Shown: piece by piece, positions 25,571-34,213 of the stretch
Layout of the letters: the number at the start of each line of letters is the position of its first letter
How positions within the stretch are numbered: position 1 is the stretch's first letter
Origin: Mycobacterium arosiense ATCC BAA-1401 = DSM 45069
GTDB lineage: Bacteria; Actinomycetota; Actinomycetes; Mycobacteriales; Mycobacteriaceae
Reading direction: 5' to 3'
Assembly (NCBI RefSeq): GCF_002086125.1
Contig: NZ_MVHG01000043.1
Coordinates: 1 to 40,150, forward strand
DNA: 40,150 bases
Notes under the pieces: generated by a model
What the model was told of the DNA's origin: nothing
Database searches by the model: none
The model's input: only the letters and a program-made list of their open reading frames with translations
Position numbers and translations under genes: made by a program

Positions 25571-26596
25571 TCAGCTCACCTGCGCTTTTACCACGGGCAG
25601 CCCCGGGTCACTGGGCACGTCCAACGGGGACGGCGGCGCCCCGGCGGCGACCAGGTGCGCCGCGAACGAGGCGATCATCGCGCCGTTGTCGGTGCACAGC
25701 CGGGGCCGTGGGATTCGCAGCGTCAAGCCCGCCTCGGCGCAGCGCCGCTCCGCCAACTCACGCAGCCGCGAATTGGCGGCCACCCCGCCCGCGATCAGCA
25801 GGGTCTGCACACCCAGCCCGGCGGCGGCGCGCACCGCCTTTCTGGTCAGCACGTCGGCGACGGCCTCCTGGAAGCCGGCCGCGATGTCGGCGTTCACCGC
25901 GTCCGGGTGGCTTTCCAGGTAGCGCGCGACGGCCGTCTTGAGACCGGAGAAGCTGAACGCGTAGGGGTCGTCACGCGGCCCGGTCATGCCGCGCGGGAAG
26001 GGTATCGCGTCGCGATCGCCCGTGCGGGCCAGCTCGTCGAGCACCCTGCCGCCCGGATAGCCCAACCCCAGCAGCCGCGCCACCTTGTCGTAGGCCTCTC
26101 CGGCGGCGTCGTCGACGGTGCTGCCCAGCTCGACGATCGGCTCACCGAGCGAACGCACGTGCAGCAGGTGGGTGTGGCCGCCGGAGACCAGCAGCGCCAC
26201 GCATTCGGGCAGTGGCCCGTGCTCGTAGGCGTCGGCGGCCAGATGCCCGCCCAAATGGTTCACCGCGTAGAAGGGCACCCCCCAGGCGGCCGAATACGCT
26301 TTGGCCGCAGCGACTCCCACCAGCAGGGCGCCGGCCAGCCCGGGACCGATGGTGGCCGCGACAACGTCGGGCTTGGCCAGCCCGGCGGTCGACAGCGCGC
26401 GGCGCATGGCCGGCCCCAGCGCCTCCAGGTGTGCGCGCGAGGCGATCTCGGGCACCACGCCGCCGAACCGGACGTGTTCGTCGACGCTGGAGGCCACCTC
26501 GTCGGCCAGCGGCGTCACGGTGCCGTCGGAGTCCAGTCGTGCGATGCCGACTCCCGTTTCGTCGCAAGAGGTTTCGATTGCCAGGATGTATGTCAT
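25571..26596 (-). CDS. tsaD: tRNA N6-threonylcarbamoyladenosine transferase TsaD
   Basis: A 341-aa ASKHA-fold enzyme (formerly Gcp, Rv3419c) that transfers threonylcarbamoyl to A37 of ANN-decoding tRNAs. The N-terminus is ILAIETSCDETGVGI. The metal ligands His114 and His118 are in AVNHLGGHLAAD, and the late Asp is in LCTDNGAMIASF. Phosphate-binding SGGHTHLLHV and AGGVAANSRLREL are present. The start ATG overlaps the rimI stop as ATGA. It is the last gene of the leftward nnrD-to-tsaD run and lies with tsaB and tsaE, which supply its partners. Confidence 0.96.
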   Translation of the reverse strand: MTYILAIETSCDETGVGIARLDSDGTVTPLADEVASSVDEHVRFGGVVPEIASRAHLEALGPAMRRALSTAGLAKPDVVAATIGPGLAGALLVGVAAAKAYSAAWGVPFYAVNHLGGHLAADAYEHGPLPECVALLVSGGHTHLLHVRSLGEPIVELGSTVDDAAGEAYDKVARLLGLGYPGGRVLDELARTGDRDAIPFPRGMTGPRDDPYAFSFSGLKTAVARYLESHPDAVNADIAAGFQEAVADVLTRKAVRAAAGLGVQTLLIAGGVAANSRLRELAERRCAEAGLTLRIPRPRLCTDNGAMIASFAAHLVAAGAPPSPLDVPSDPGLPVVKAQVS

Positions 26597-27060
26597 CGGG
26601 CTCCCCGCCGCATCGTGTACGCGTCCGCGCCGCTGACCCGGTAATAGCGGCGCCGCAGGCCGATCTGCTCGAACCCGGCGCTGGTATAGAGCCCGATGGC
26701 GGCCTCGTTGTCGGTGCGGACTTCCAGGTACACCGCACCGCCGTCGGCGAAGGTCAGCAGCTCGTCGAGCAGCCGGCGGCCGATGCCCCGGCCCTGGTAT
26801 GCCGGATCCACGCCGATGGTGTGCACCTCGTATTCGTAGGGCGGGGTGCGGCCCAACCGCGAGATGCCGGCGTAGCCGACCAACGTCTGGCCCACTCGCG
26901 CGCCCACGTAATGGTTGTGGGCACTGGCCAATTCGCGGTGGAATGCCGCCGCGGGCCAGGGGTCGTCGCCGTCGAAGAGCTGCGCCTCCAGCTCGGCGCA
27001 GCGCTGGGCGTCGGCCCGGGTCAGGCCGCCGACGGTCACGGGTTCGCTGTGGGCGGTCAT
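26593..27060 (-). CDS. rimI: GNAT N-acetyltransferase RimI
   Basis: A 155-aa GNAT protein matching M. tuberculosis Rv3420c. The acetyl-CoA pyrophosphate loop is YQGRGIGRRLLDELL. Motif B includes VYLEVRTDNEAAIGLYTSAGFEQIG, followed by the Tyr-rich RRRYYR characteristic of RimI, which N-acetylates ribosomal protein S18 and other protein N-termini. The ATG 27060 overlaps the tsaB stop by 4 nt, and its own stop overlaps tsaD. The fixed order tsaE-tsaB-rimI-tsaD points to a translation-quality operon. Confidence 0.92.
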   Translation of the reverse strand: MTAHSEPVTVGGLTRADAQRCAELEAQLFDGDDPWPAAAFHRELASAHNHYVGARVGQTLVGYAGISRLGRTPPYEYEVHTIGVDPAYQGRGIGRRLLDELLTFADGGAVYLEVRTDNEAAIGLYTSAGFEQIGLRRRYYRVSGADAYTMRRGAR

Positions 27061-27680
27061 TGCCGCGTCGCCAACGGTTTGGCGTCCGGCCGACGCAGGT
27101 ACAGGGCCACCAGAGGCTCGGGGTCGGCGGACCAATTAGCCACTGCCACAACCAATCCGGCCGGTGTCGGGCCGCTGGGTTCACACACCGGCAGGCCGAA
27201 CAGGCGGGCGTGTTCGGGGGAGCCGGCGACGGCCGCCGCGGCACCCGGGTCGACGTCGGCCGGGGCGTTGACCGCCGGGCCGTGGGTGCGCACGCCGTCG
27301 CGGTAGCGGGCCCAATAGATCTCGCGCCGGCGGGCGTCGGTGACCACCAACGTGTCCCCGGTGGTTTGCACGCCGACGGCGTCCAGGCTGCAGACGCCGT
27401 GCACGGGGATGCCCAGCGCGTGTCCGTAGGCCGCGGCGGTGGCCATGCCCACCCGCAGGCCGGTGAACGGGCCCGGACCGCAGCCCACCACAACGGCATC
27501 CAGGTCGGCCATCGTCAACCCCGAATCAGACAGGGCGCCAATCACATTCGGGGTGAGTCGTTCGGCGTGGGCCCGGGCGTCGACGGTGACCCGCTCGGCC
27601 AGCACGCTCAGGTCGTCACGAAGGACGAGGCCGGCCGTCACCGCCGGGGTCGACGTATCGAGGGAAAGGACGATGGTCAT
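27057..27680 (-). CDS. tsaB: TsaB, partner of TsaD in t6A synthesis
   Basis: A 207-aa ASKHA-like protein matching M. tuberculosis Rv3421c. It opens VLSLDTSTPAVTAGLV, carries DAVVVGCGPGPFTGLRVGMATA, and lacks the metal His pair of TsaD, as TsaB proteins do. It dimerises with TsaD and recruits TsaE for tRNA A37 modification. The divergent C-terminal third is usual for the family. The start overlaps the tsaE stop as ATGA, and the 3' end overlaps rimI by 4 nt. Confidence 0.9.
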   Translation of the reverse strand: MTIVLSLDTSTPAVTAGLVLRDDLSVLAERVTVDARAHAERLTPNVIGALSDSGLTMADLDAVVVGCGPGPFTGLRVGMATAAAYGHALGIPVHGVCSLDAVGVQTTGDTLVVTDARRREIYWARYRDGVRTHGPAVNAPADVDPGAAAAVAGSPEHARLFGLPVCEPSGPTPAGLVVAVANWSADPEPLVALYLRRPDAKPLATRQ

Positions 27681-28165
27681 GGAACGCCCTCATTGTCGGC
27701 CCACCGCCAGGTGGCGATCCGCACGTCGGAACCCGTGACGCGCTCGAGCCGGATGTCCAGATGCCGCTCGGCGAGCCGCTCGACCAGGCCCTCGCCCCAT
27801 TCCACCACGACCACAGCGTCGTCGAGATCGCTGTCCAAGTCCAGTGAATCGAGTTCACCGAGCAGATCGGCCCCCTGATCGCCGGTGTGGTCGAGCAGCC
27901 GGTACATGTCGACGTGAATCATGGCCGGGGCGCCGGGGCGCCGCGGCGGATGCACGCGCGCCAACACATACGACGGTGAGGTGACCGGCCCGTCGACATC
28001 CATCGCCGCCGCGATCCCCTTGGCCAGTACGGTCTTTCCCGCCCCGAGCGGACCCGAGAGCACCACAACGTCGCCCGCCCGCAGCTGTTGCGCCAGCCGC
28101 GAACCCAGCGCCATGGTGTCCTCGACCCGGTCGCAGGTCGCGGTGCCGCCGTCGAGTTCAGCCAC
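27677..28165 (-). CDS. tsaE: TsaE, ATPase of the t6A complex
   Basis: A 162-aa P-loop protein matching M. tuberculosis Rv3422c. Walker A is LSGPLGAGKTVLAKG, the switch region is TSPSYVLARVHPP, and Walker B-like HVDMYRL and VVVEWGEGL follow. It binds the TsaB-TsaD dimer and hydrolyses ATP to reset the t6A enzyme. The start taken is GTG 28165, which overlaps the hydrolase stop by 8 nt and gives the usual family length. A longer in-frame start at 28282 would lie inside the hydrolase gene. The ribosome site is weak, so translational coupling is likely. Confidence 0.9.
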   Translation of the reverse strand: MAELDGGTATCDRVEDTMALGSRLAQQLRAGDVVVLSGPLGAGKTVLAKGIAAAMDVDGPVTSPSYVLARVHPPRRPGAPAMIHVDMYRLLDHTGDQGADLLGELDSLDLDSDLDDAVVVVEWGEGLVERLAERHLDIRLERVTGSDVRIATWRWADNEGVP

Positions 28166-29270
28166 GGCGCCGCAACCATTCTCGCATCCGCCGCATGCGC
28201 AGCGCCGCCTTGCTCGGGGTGGCCCGCCTGACCAATCGGACCAACCCGCCGTTGATCGCTTCGGGCTTGTCCAGCAGCGCAAGGTGGCTGGCGCCGACGA
28301 CGATGACCAACTCCGACTGCGGCAGGCTGACGGCCATCTTTCGCGAATACTCGTCGGGGGTGAGCAGGTCGTGGTCGCCGCACGCGATCAGGGTCGGGAC
28401 CCGAAGCAGCGTCCACAGCCCGGCGGTTTCGTCATGCTTTTCCAACGCGTCCAGAAAGCCGACCATGGTGGGGATCGGGGTGCTGTTCATCATCCGCTGC
28501 GAGAACGCGTCCAGGCTGCGGCTGACCTGCAGGTCGCTGTAGGAGGCGGCCCGCAGCACCGGGCCGATCAATGACCGCGACACGTTGCGGCCCCGGTGCA
28601 TCAGCTTCGGCGCGGACCGGGCGGCGACCCGGACCGCTTCCAGCGCAGGGTTTTTCAGGATCTCACCCAGCGGTGATCTGGAAACACCTTCGGCCGCAGA
28701 CGAAATCAGCGCGGCACCCACGATTCGGCGTCCGTACTGCTCGGGAAACTGGCGGGCATGCGACAACACCGTCATGCCGCCCATCGAGTGGCCCACCAGC
28801 ACGATCAGCCCGCGCGGTGCCACCACATCCAGCACGGTTTGCAGGTCCAGGCCGAGTTGGGTCAGGGTATAGGTCTCGGGGTCGGCCTCGCCGGATCTGC
28901 CGTGGCCGCGCTGGTCATAGAAGACCATCCGCACGTCGGGCCCCAACTGTTCGGGCAGCCGGGTGCGCTGAAAATGAAAGGCGCCCATCTGCAGGCAGAA
29001 GCCGTGGACGAAGACCAGGGTCAGCGGTGCATCGGCCGGACCGGTATCGCGCACCGCGAGCGGAATCCCGTCGGGCGTGGTCACCACCAGCCGGGCGTCA
29101 TCCTCGAGCCGGTTGAAATCCTCGTTCGCATAGGGGTCTTCGGCCGTGGCGCGCTGGGTCATCGACCGGCGGGCCGAGGCGCCGATGATGGTGGCGACGG
29201 CGGTCACCCCCGCGCCTCCCGCAAGCCAGGCCCTGCCCTTGCGGCGCCTGCGGGGTTCCTCAGGACTCAA
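28158..29270 (-). CDS. Membrane-anchored alpha/beta hydrolase
   Basis: A 370-aa serine hydrolase with a basic N-terminus (EEPRRRRKGR) and one hydrophobic segment (AWLAGGAGVTAVATIIGA), so it is probably an inner-membrane-anchored or exported protein. The nucleophile elbow is VGHSMGGMTVL (Ser162). The acid is likely in IACGDHDLLTPDEY (Asp299 or Asp301), and the His is in VVGASHLALLDKP (His329). The oxyanion motif is FVHGFCLQMG. The start is TTG 29270, overlapping the alr stop by 11 nt. The gene sits between alr and tsaE in a tight run. The substrate is unknown; lipid-ester or epoxide hydrolysis are both possible. Confidence 0.82.
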   Translation of the reverse strand: MSPEEPRRRRKGRAWLAGGAGVTAVATIIGASARRSMTQRATAEDPYANEDFNRLEDDARLVVTTPDGIPLAVRDTGPADAPLTLVFVHGFCLQMGAFHFQRTRLPEQLGPDVRMVFYDQRGHGRSGEADPETYTLTQLGLDLQTVLDVVAPRGLIVLVGHSMGGMTVLSHARQFPEQYGRRIVGAALISSAAEGVSRSPLGEILKNPALEAVRVAARSAPKLMHRGRNVSRSLIGPVLRAASYSDLQVSRSLDAFSQRMMNSTPIPTMVGFLDALEKHDETAGLWTLLRVPTLIACGDHDLLTPDEYSRKMAVSLPQSELVIVVGASHLALLDKPEAINGGLVRLVRRATPSKAALRMRRMREWLRRRG

Positions 29271-30444
29271 CGGTTCGGGCCTCGCGGTAGGTCCTGGTGA
29301 TCCGCCCGCGGGGGCTGGTCACGACTTCGTAGTGGATGGTGCCGAGCAGGTCGGCCCAGTCCTGCGCGGTGGGCTCGCCGCCGGCGCCGGACCCGAACAG
29401 GATCGCCTCGTCCCCTTCGGCCACGTCGACGGGCCCCGGGCCGAGGTCGACGACGAACTGGTCCATGCAGATCCGCCCGACACCCGGCCGCCGGCTGCCG
29501 TTGATCAGCACCTCCAGCCGCCCGCCCAGCGAGCGGAAGACGCCATCGGCGTAGCCGACCGGCAGCAGCGCCAGGTTCGTGTCGCGCTGCGCGGTCCAGG
29601 TGTGGCCGTAGGACACGCTCTCCCCCGCGCGGATCGACTTCACCAGCGCCACAGTGCATTTCACCGTCATCGCCGGCACCAGGCCCATGTCGCCGCGCTC
29701 GGGCACCGGGCTCAGCCCGTAGATCGCGATGCCGGGGCGCACCATGTCGAAGGCCAGATCGGGACGAGACATGGTGGCCGACGAGTTCGACAGGTGCGCC
29801 ACGTCGAACCGCACGCCCTGGTCTCGCGCCTGGGCCAGCAAGGCGGCGAAGCGTTGAGCCTGAAGGTTGTTCACGGGGTTGGCGGGCTGGTCGGCGTACA
29901 CCATGTGCGACATCAGGCCGCGCAGCACGACGGCCTCCTCGGCGACAGCCCGGCGCAGCGCGGTCAACACCGAGGGGTATTGCGCCGGCGCCACCCCGTT
30001 GCGGTTCAGCCCGGTATCCACCTTGACGGTGACGGTCGCGGTCCGGCCGGTGCGGCGCGCCGCGTCCAACAGCTCGTCGAGCTGGCGCTCCGAGGACACG
30101 GCGATCTGCACGTCGGCCAGCAGCGCAGGCCCGAAGTCGATGCCGGGCGGGTGCAACCAGGCCAGCACCGGCGCGGTGATTCCGTCCGCGCGCAGCGCCA
30201 GAGCCTCGGCGACCGTGGCGACGCCCAACTCGGTGGCCCCCGCGGCCAGCGCGGCGCGCGCCGTCTGGGTGGCCCCGTGGCCGTAGCCGTCGGCCTTGAC
30301 CACGGCCATCACCTGCGCGCCGCCGGCCTGCTCGCACAGCAGCCGCACGTTGTGCTCGATCGCGCCCAAGTCGACCAGGGCCTCGGCGAGGAGGCCCGGG
30401 GTCAGGGATATCGGCGTAACGACGCGCCCTTTCATGGCCGCCAT
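29260..30444 (-). CDS. alr: Alanine racemase
   Basis: A 394-aa PLP enzyme converting L-alanine to D-alanine for peptidoglycan; it matches M. tuberculosis Rv3423c. The PLP lysine is Lys50 in MAVVKADGYGHG, and the catalytic Tyr is in SVSYGHTWTAQRDTN. LSNSSATMSRPDLAFDMVRPGIAIYGLSP and GVGRICMDQFVVDLG are typical. This enzyme is the target of D-cycloserine. Two close ATGs (30444 and 30435) are equally possible; I use the first. The 3' end overlaps the hydrolase start. The 94-nt gap upstream holds a three-unit repeat. Confidence 0.95.
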   Translation of the reverse strand: MAAMKGRVVTPISLTPGLLAEALVDLGAIEHNVRLLCEQAGGAQVMAVVKADGYGHGATQTARAALAAGATELGVATVAEALALRADGITAPVLAWLHPPGIDFGPALLADVQIAVSSERQLDELLDAARRTGRTATVTVKVDTGLNRNGVAPAQYPSVLTALRRAVAEEAVVLRGLMSHMVYADQPANPVNNLQAQRFAALLAQARDQGVRFDVAHLSNSSATMSRPDLAFDMVRPGIAIYGLSPVPERGDMGLVPAMTVKCTVALVKSIRAGESVSYGHTWTAQRDTNLALLPVGYADGVFRSLGGRLEVLINGSRRPGVGRICMDQFVVDLGPGPVDVAEGDEAILFGSGAGGEPTAQDWADLLGTIHYEVVTSPRGRITRTYREARTVES

Positions 30445-30463
30445 TGTCCCAGAAGCCGGAAAT

Positions 30464-30540
30464 CCGCCGCGAAACTGCAACTACCGACACCGCTCCTCGC
30501 GAAATGCGTCGCTGGCTGCAGTCTCGCGAAAAGCGCAGCT
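30464..30540. repeat. Three-unit degenerate repeat between gadB and alr
   Basis: CGCGAAA recurs at 30468, 30498 and 30525, each followed by a (c)tgc/agc-rich segment ending in ct (ctgcaact, tgcgtcgct, agcgcagct). The spacing is 30 and 27 nt. The units fill the non-coding gap between the two genes. Confidence 0.55.
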
Positions 30541-31921
30541 AGTGCGCGAAGTGCACGGCGCTGTAGTGTCCCCCCGGCTTGAGCTTGTCCAGCGAAGCCA
30601 GCGCGGTGCGGGCGTCGTCGTGCAGGGCCCGGGCCAGGTCGGCGGACAGGCCCTCGCGCACCACGATGCGCAGCACCGAGATGTCGGTGGCGTTGTCCGG
30701 CATGGTGTAGGCGGGTACCTGCCAGCCGAAGCCCCGCAGCTCGTGGGAGACGTCGAACTCGGTGTAGCCCAACCCGCGGGCCAGCCGGAACGCGACGACG
30801 GGGATCGCAGACCCGTCCGAGATCAGCTCACAGTGCTCACCGACCCGGAGTTGCTCACTGAGCCAGCGCGCGGTCGACGACAGCGTCTGCATGACCTGGG
30901 TATAGCCCTCGCGGCCTAGCCGCAGGAAGTTGTAGTACTGGCCGACCACCTGGTTGCCGGGCCGGGAGAAGTTCAGCGTGAAGGTCGGCATGTCGCCGCC
31001 GAGGTAGTTCACGTGGAACACCAGGTCTTCGGGCAGGTACTCCTTGCTGCGCCACACCACGAACCCGACTCCGGGGTAGGTCAGCCCGTACTTGTGGCCG
31101 CTGACGTTGATCGATACCACCCGCGGCAGCCGGAAGTCCCATTTCAGCTCGGGGTGCAGGAACGGCACGACGAACCCGCCGCTGGCCGCGTCGACGTGCA
31201 CCGGGACGTCCACCCCGCCGCCGGCGGCCAATTTGTCCAGGGCCGCGCAGATCTCGGCGATGGGCTCCAGCTCGCCGGTGTAGGTGGTGCCCAGGATCGC
31301 CACCACCCCGATGGTGTCTTCGTCGACGGCGTCGATGACCTGCTCGGGCGTGATGACGTAACGCCCCTCCTCCATCGGCAGGTAGCGCGGTTCGACGTCG
31401 AAGTAGCGGCAGAACTTCTCCCAGACCACCTGGACGTTGGAGCCCATCACCAGGTTCGGGGTGCGGCCCTTCCAGTCCTTACCGACCTTCTCGCGCCACC
31501 GCCACTTCATCGCCAGGCCACCGAGCATCACCGCCTCGCTGGAACCGATCGTCGACACCCCGACGGCGCTGGACGGGTCGTCGTCGCGCAGCCCGTCGGC
31601 GTGGAACAGGTCGGCCACCATGCACACGCAGCGCTGCTCGATGGCCGCGGTGGCCGGGTATTCGTCTTTATCGATCATGTTCTTGTCGAACGTCTCGGCC
31701 ATCAGCCGTCCGGCCTCCGGATCCATCCACGTCGTGACGAAGGTGGCCAGGTTCAGCCGCGAGCTGCCGTCGAGCATCAGCTCGTCGTGGATGAAGCGGT
31801 ACGCGGCTTCGGGATCCATCGACTCGTCGGGCATCCGCAGCGCCGGTACCGGCGCGGTGAACAGGCGGCCGGTGTAGGCGGGCGCGATCGAATGGGCGGG
31901 CATGGACGGGTGTTGGGGCAC
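30539..31921 (-). CDS. gadB: Glutamate decarboxylase
   Basis: A 460-aa group II PLP decarboxylase matching M. tuberculosis Rv3432c. It converts glutamate to GABA and consumes a proton. The PLP lysine is Lys277 in SINVSGHKYGLTYPG. The cofactor-stacking and substrate segments include VGVSTIGSSEAVMLGGLAMKWRW in two parts and VHVDAASGGFVVPF. The C-terminus ends with a His pair (HYSAVHFAH), reminiscent of the pH-responsive tail of E. coli GadB. The GTG 31921 is preceded by GAGAGGA at 6 nt; a downstream ATG at 31903 is an alternative. It starts 12 nt after the nnrD stop. Confidence 0.93.
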   Translation of the reverse strand: MPQHPSMPAHSIAPAYTGRLFTAPVPALRMPDESMDPEAAYRFIHDELMLDGSSRLNLATFVTTWMDPEAGRLMAETFDKNMIDKDEYPATAAIEQRCVCMVADLFHADGLRDDDPSSAVGVSTIGSSEAVMLGGLAMKWRWREKVGKDWKGRTPNLVMGSNVQVVWEKFCRYFDVEPRYLPMEEGRYVITPEQVIDAVDEDTIGVVAILGTTYTGELEPIAEICAALDKLAAGGGVDVPVHVDAASGGFVVPFLHPELKWDFRLPRVVSINVSGHKYGLTYPGVGFVVWRSKEYLPEDLVFHVNYLGGDMPTFTLNFSRPGNQVVGQYYNFLRLGREGYTQVMQTLSSTARWLSEQLRVGEHCELISDGSAIPVVAFRLARGLGYTEFDVSHELRGFGWQVPAYTMPDNATDISVLRIVVREGLSADLARALHDDARTALASLDKLKPGGHYSAVHFAH

Positions 31922-31933
31922 GAAAAATCCTCT

Positions 31934-33355
31934 CTATAGGGCGGCCATGGCGGCTCGGATGTGCGGCACCATGCGCGATGCCGAGGTGGGCGCCTCGCCG
32001 GGGCCCGGGTCGGCGGCCGAGGACGCCGCCGCGCGCGCGTGGACGAAGGCCGCGGCGGCGGCCGCCTCGACCGCCGGCAGGCCCGCGGCCAGCAGCGCGC
32101 CGATCATGCCGGACAACACGTCACCGGAGCCGGCGGTGGATGCCCACGACTGCCCGGCCGGATTGAGGTAGACCGGGCCGCCCGGGTCGGCGATGACGGT
32201 GACGTTGCCCTTGAGCAGCACCGTGGCGCCGAACGCGTCGGCCAGCTTGCGACACGCGCCCACCCGGTCATCACCGGGCGGGTTACCCGCCAGGCGCGCG
32301 AATTCACCGGCGTGCGGCGTCAGCACCGTCGGCGCCGTGCGGTTGGCCACCAACTCGGGGTGCGCGGCCAGGATGGTCAGCCCGTCGGCGTCGACGATCA
32401 CCGGCAGGTCGGTCTCCAGCGCGAACCACAGCGCCGCCGCCCCGACGTCGTCGGTGCCGAGTCCCGGGCCGACGACCCAGGACTGCACCCGTCCGGCCGA
32501 GACGGGGGTGGGCGAGGCGATCACCTCCGGCCAGTGCGCTAGCACCTCGCGATGCGCGCTGCCGGCGTAGCGGACCATGCCGGAGGTGGCGGCGACGGCG
32601 GCGCCGGTGCACAGCACGGCGGCGCCGGGATACGTCGACGAGCCGGCCATCACGCCGGTGACGCCCTGGGAGTACTTGTCGTCGCGGGGTCCGGGCACCG
32701 GCCAGCGGGCGGCCACGTCGGCGGCCTCGAATCCCAACACGTCGGTGTCGGGCAGGTCGAGGCCGATGTCGATCAGTCGGACCCGCCCGCAATCGGCCAG
32801 CGCGTGCAAGGGTTTGAGCCCGCCGAAGGTGACGGTCGAAACGGCGCGCACGGCCGGGCCGGTGATCGCGCCGGTCGCCGCGTCGATGCCGCTGGGAATG
32901 TCGACGGCGATCACCGGGATGCCGGCGTCATCGACCGCGGCGAACACCTCGGCCGCGGCGGGTCGCAGCGCTCCGGAGCCGGAGATGCCCACCACACCGT
33001 CGATGACGAGATCGGTTGTCGGCGAGACGCTTTCGACGACGCGCCCGCCGGCTTTCCGGAACGCCGCCAGGCCCTTGCGGTGGGTGCGCTCCGGGTTGAG
33101 CAGGATTGCGTCGGCGGCCGCGCCGCGGCGGCGCAGGAAGGTGGCCGCCCACAACGCGTCTCCGCCGTTGTCTCCGGAGCCGACGACCGCGCACACACGT
33201 CGCCCGGTTGTCCCACCGCTGCGCGCCGCCAATTCACCGATGATCTCGGTGGCCAGCCCGTAGGCCGCGCGCCGCATCAGTGCGCCGTCGGGCAGGCTGG
33301 CCAGCAGTGGCGCTTCGGCCTGGCGGATCGCGTCTACCGAGTAGTAATGCCGCAT
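31934..33355 (-). CDS. nnrD: Bifunctional NAD(P)H-hydrate epimerase/dehydratase
   Basis: A 473-aa fusion matching M. tuberculosis Rv3433c. It repairs hydrated NADH and NADPH. The N-terminal epimerase half (YjeF_N) has VVGSGDNGGDALWAATFLRRRG, DGVVGISGSG and VDIPSGIDAATG. The C-terminal ADP/ATP-dependent dehydratase (YjeF_C) has VVGPGLGTDD, VDADGLTIL, VLTPHAGEFARL and STAGSGDVLSGMIGALLAAG with its catalytic Asp. Both halves look intact. The ATG 33355 has a poor ribosome site. It heads the leftward run that continues with gadB and alr. Confidence 0.94.
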   Translation of the reverse strand: MRHYYSVDAIRQAEAPLLASLPDGALMRRAAYGLATEIIGELAARSGGTTGRRVCAVVGSGDNGGDALWAATFLRRRGAAADAILLNPERTHRKGLAAFRKAGGRVVESVSPTTDLVIDGVVGISGSGALRPAAAEVFAAVDDAGIPVIAVDIPSGIDAATGAITGPAVRAVSTVTFGGLKPLHALADCGRVRLIDIGLDLPDTDVLGFEAADVAARWPVPGPRDDKYSQGVTGVMAGSSTYPGAAVLCTGAAVAATSGMVRYAGSAHREVLAHWPEVIASPTPVSAGRVQSWVVGPGLGTDDVGAAALWFALETDLPVIVDADGLTILAAHPELVANRTAPTVLTPHAGEFARLAGNPPGDDRVGACRKLADAFGATVLLKGNVTVIADPGGPVYLNPAGQSWASTAGSGDVLSGMIGALLAAGLPAVEAAAAAAFVHARAAASSAADPGPGEAPTSASRMVPHIRAAMAAL

Positions 33356-33428
33356 CAGAGCCAGATTACGTGCCGGGATCGCGGTGGCTTGGCGCGCACG
33401 GCTTTTCGTACCGAACCGATGCCGGGCA

Positions 33429-34145
33429 TCAGCCCGGGGTGGCCGGCGGCACGCGGCGGCGCGCGATGGCCCGCAGCCGCGCCGGACTCAGCTGCCGGCT
33501 GCCCTTGGAGCGCGTGCGCGTCAGCGGGTAGAAGCACAAGCCGATCAGGATCGAGGTGAAGTGCCCGATCGCGGTGAAATTCAGTTCGTTACCCATGGTG
33601 ATCAGCGGGAAACCGAAGATGACGAACAGCACCCCGAGATAGCCCCAGCGCCACGGCCGGGCGATGTGATAGGTGAGCACGGCCATCACGCCCACCAGGA
33701 AATAACTCACCCCGATGTCGCGGGCGTGCACCAGCCGTTGCGACGCGTCGTGTTCCTCGATGGCGAAATAGAGGACGCCTTCGCTGATGTAGGTGGCGAG
33801 GATGTGCGAGCTCAATCCCACCGTGAGCCAGCGCAGCTGGCCGAGCCAGTGTTCGGCCGGCGCGAGGAACAACGTGAACAGCAGCAGGTAGGGCTCGAAG
33901 TTCTTGCCGTCGATCCACAGCAAGCTGGCGAACAGGACGTCGAGCGGGTCCCGGCCCAATTCGTGAATGTTGGTGGAGCGGTGCAGGAGTACCGAGTGCA
34001 GCTCCCTGCCGGTGAGATGGGCCTGGATGATGGTCGTGACCATCAGCACCAACAGCCAGCCATAGGTCAGCGGCGCGCTGGTGACGTAATGCCACACCGC
34101 GAGCGTCATGCTGCGCACTCGCCCGCGAACCGATGGATGCGCCAC
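33429..34145 (-). CDS. Rhomboid-like multi-pass membrane protein (Rv3434c-like position)
   Basis: A 238-aa integral membrane protein with about six hydrophobic helices: TYGWLLVLMVTTIIQAHL, YLLLFTLFLAPAEHWL, LSSHILATYISEGVLYF, VSYFLVGVMAVLTYHIA, YLGVLFVIFGFPLITMG and IGHFTSILIGLCFYPL. The last helix carries GHFTS, resembling the rhomboid His region. A GxSx serine motif is not evident, so proteolysis is doubtful. The C-terminus is strongly basic. The GTG 34145 has GAAGG at 7 nt; ATG 34109 is an alternative. It stands between nnrD and the DUF4436 gene, as in M. tuberculosis. Function unknown. Confidence 0.72.
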   Translation of the reverse strand: MAHPSVRGRVRSMTLAVWHYVTSAPLTYGWLLVLMVTTIIQAHLTGRELHSVLLHRSTNIHELGRDPLDVLFASLLWIDGKNFEPYLLLFTLFLAPAEHWLGQLRWLTVGLSSHILATYISEGVLYFAIEEHDASQRLVHARDIGVSYFLVGVMAVLTYHIARPWRWGYLGVLFVIFGFPLITMGNELNFTAIGHFTSILIGLCFYPLTRTRSKGSRQLSPARLRAIARRRVPPATPG

Positions 34146-34213
34146 CTCTCAACCTTCGCACGCGGGGCGCGGCGCCGGACAGCTTCGGCGGCAAACACGC
34201 CGCGGGCGCCCGG

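Noticed and set aside
23357..26644. A 1095-aa open frame on the plus strand antisense to groEL1, groES and the 3' part of tsaD
   Set aside because: It mirrors conserved genes, has Ser/Thr/Arg/Pro-biased shadow composition and no homology or ribosome site. It is a by-product of high-GC codon use.
26597..27499. Extension of the tsaD frame upstream to 27499 (642 aa)
   Set aside because: The extension runs through rimI and tsaB, which are in their own frames. TsaD homology begins exactly at ATG 26596.
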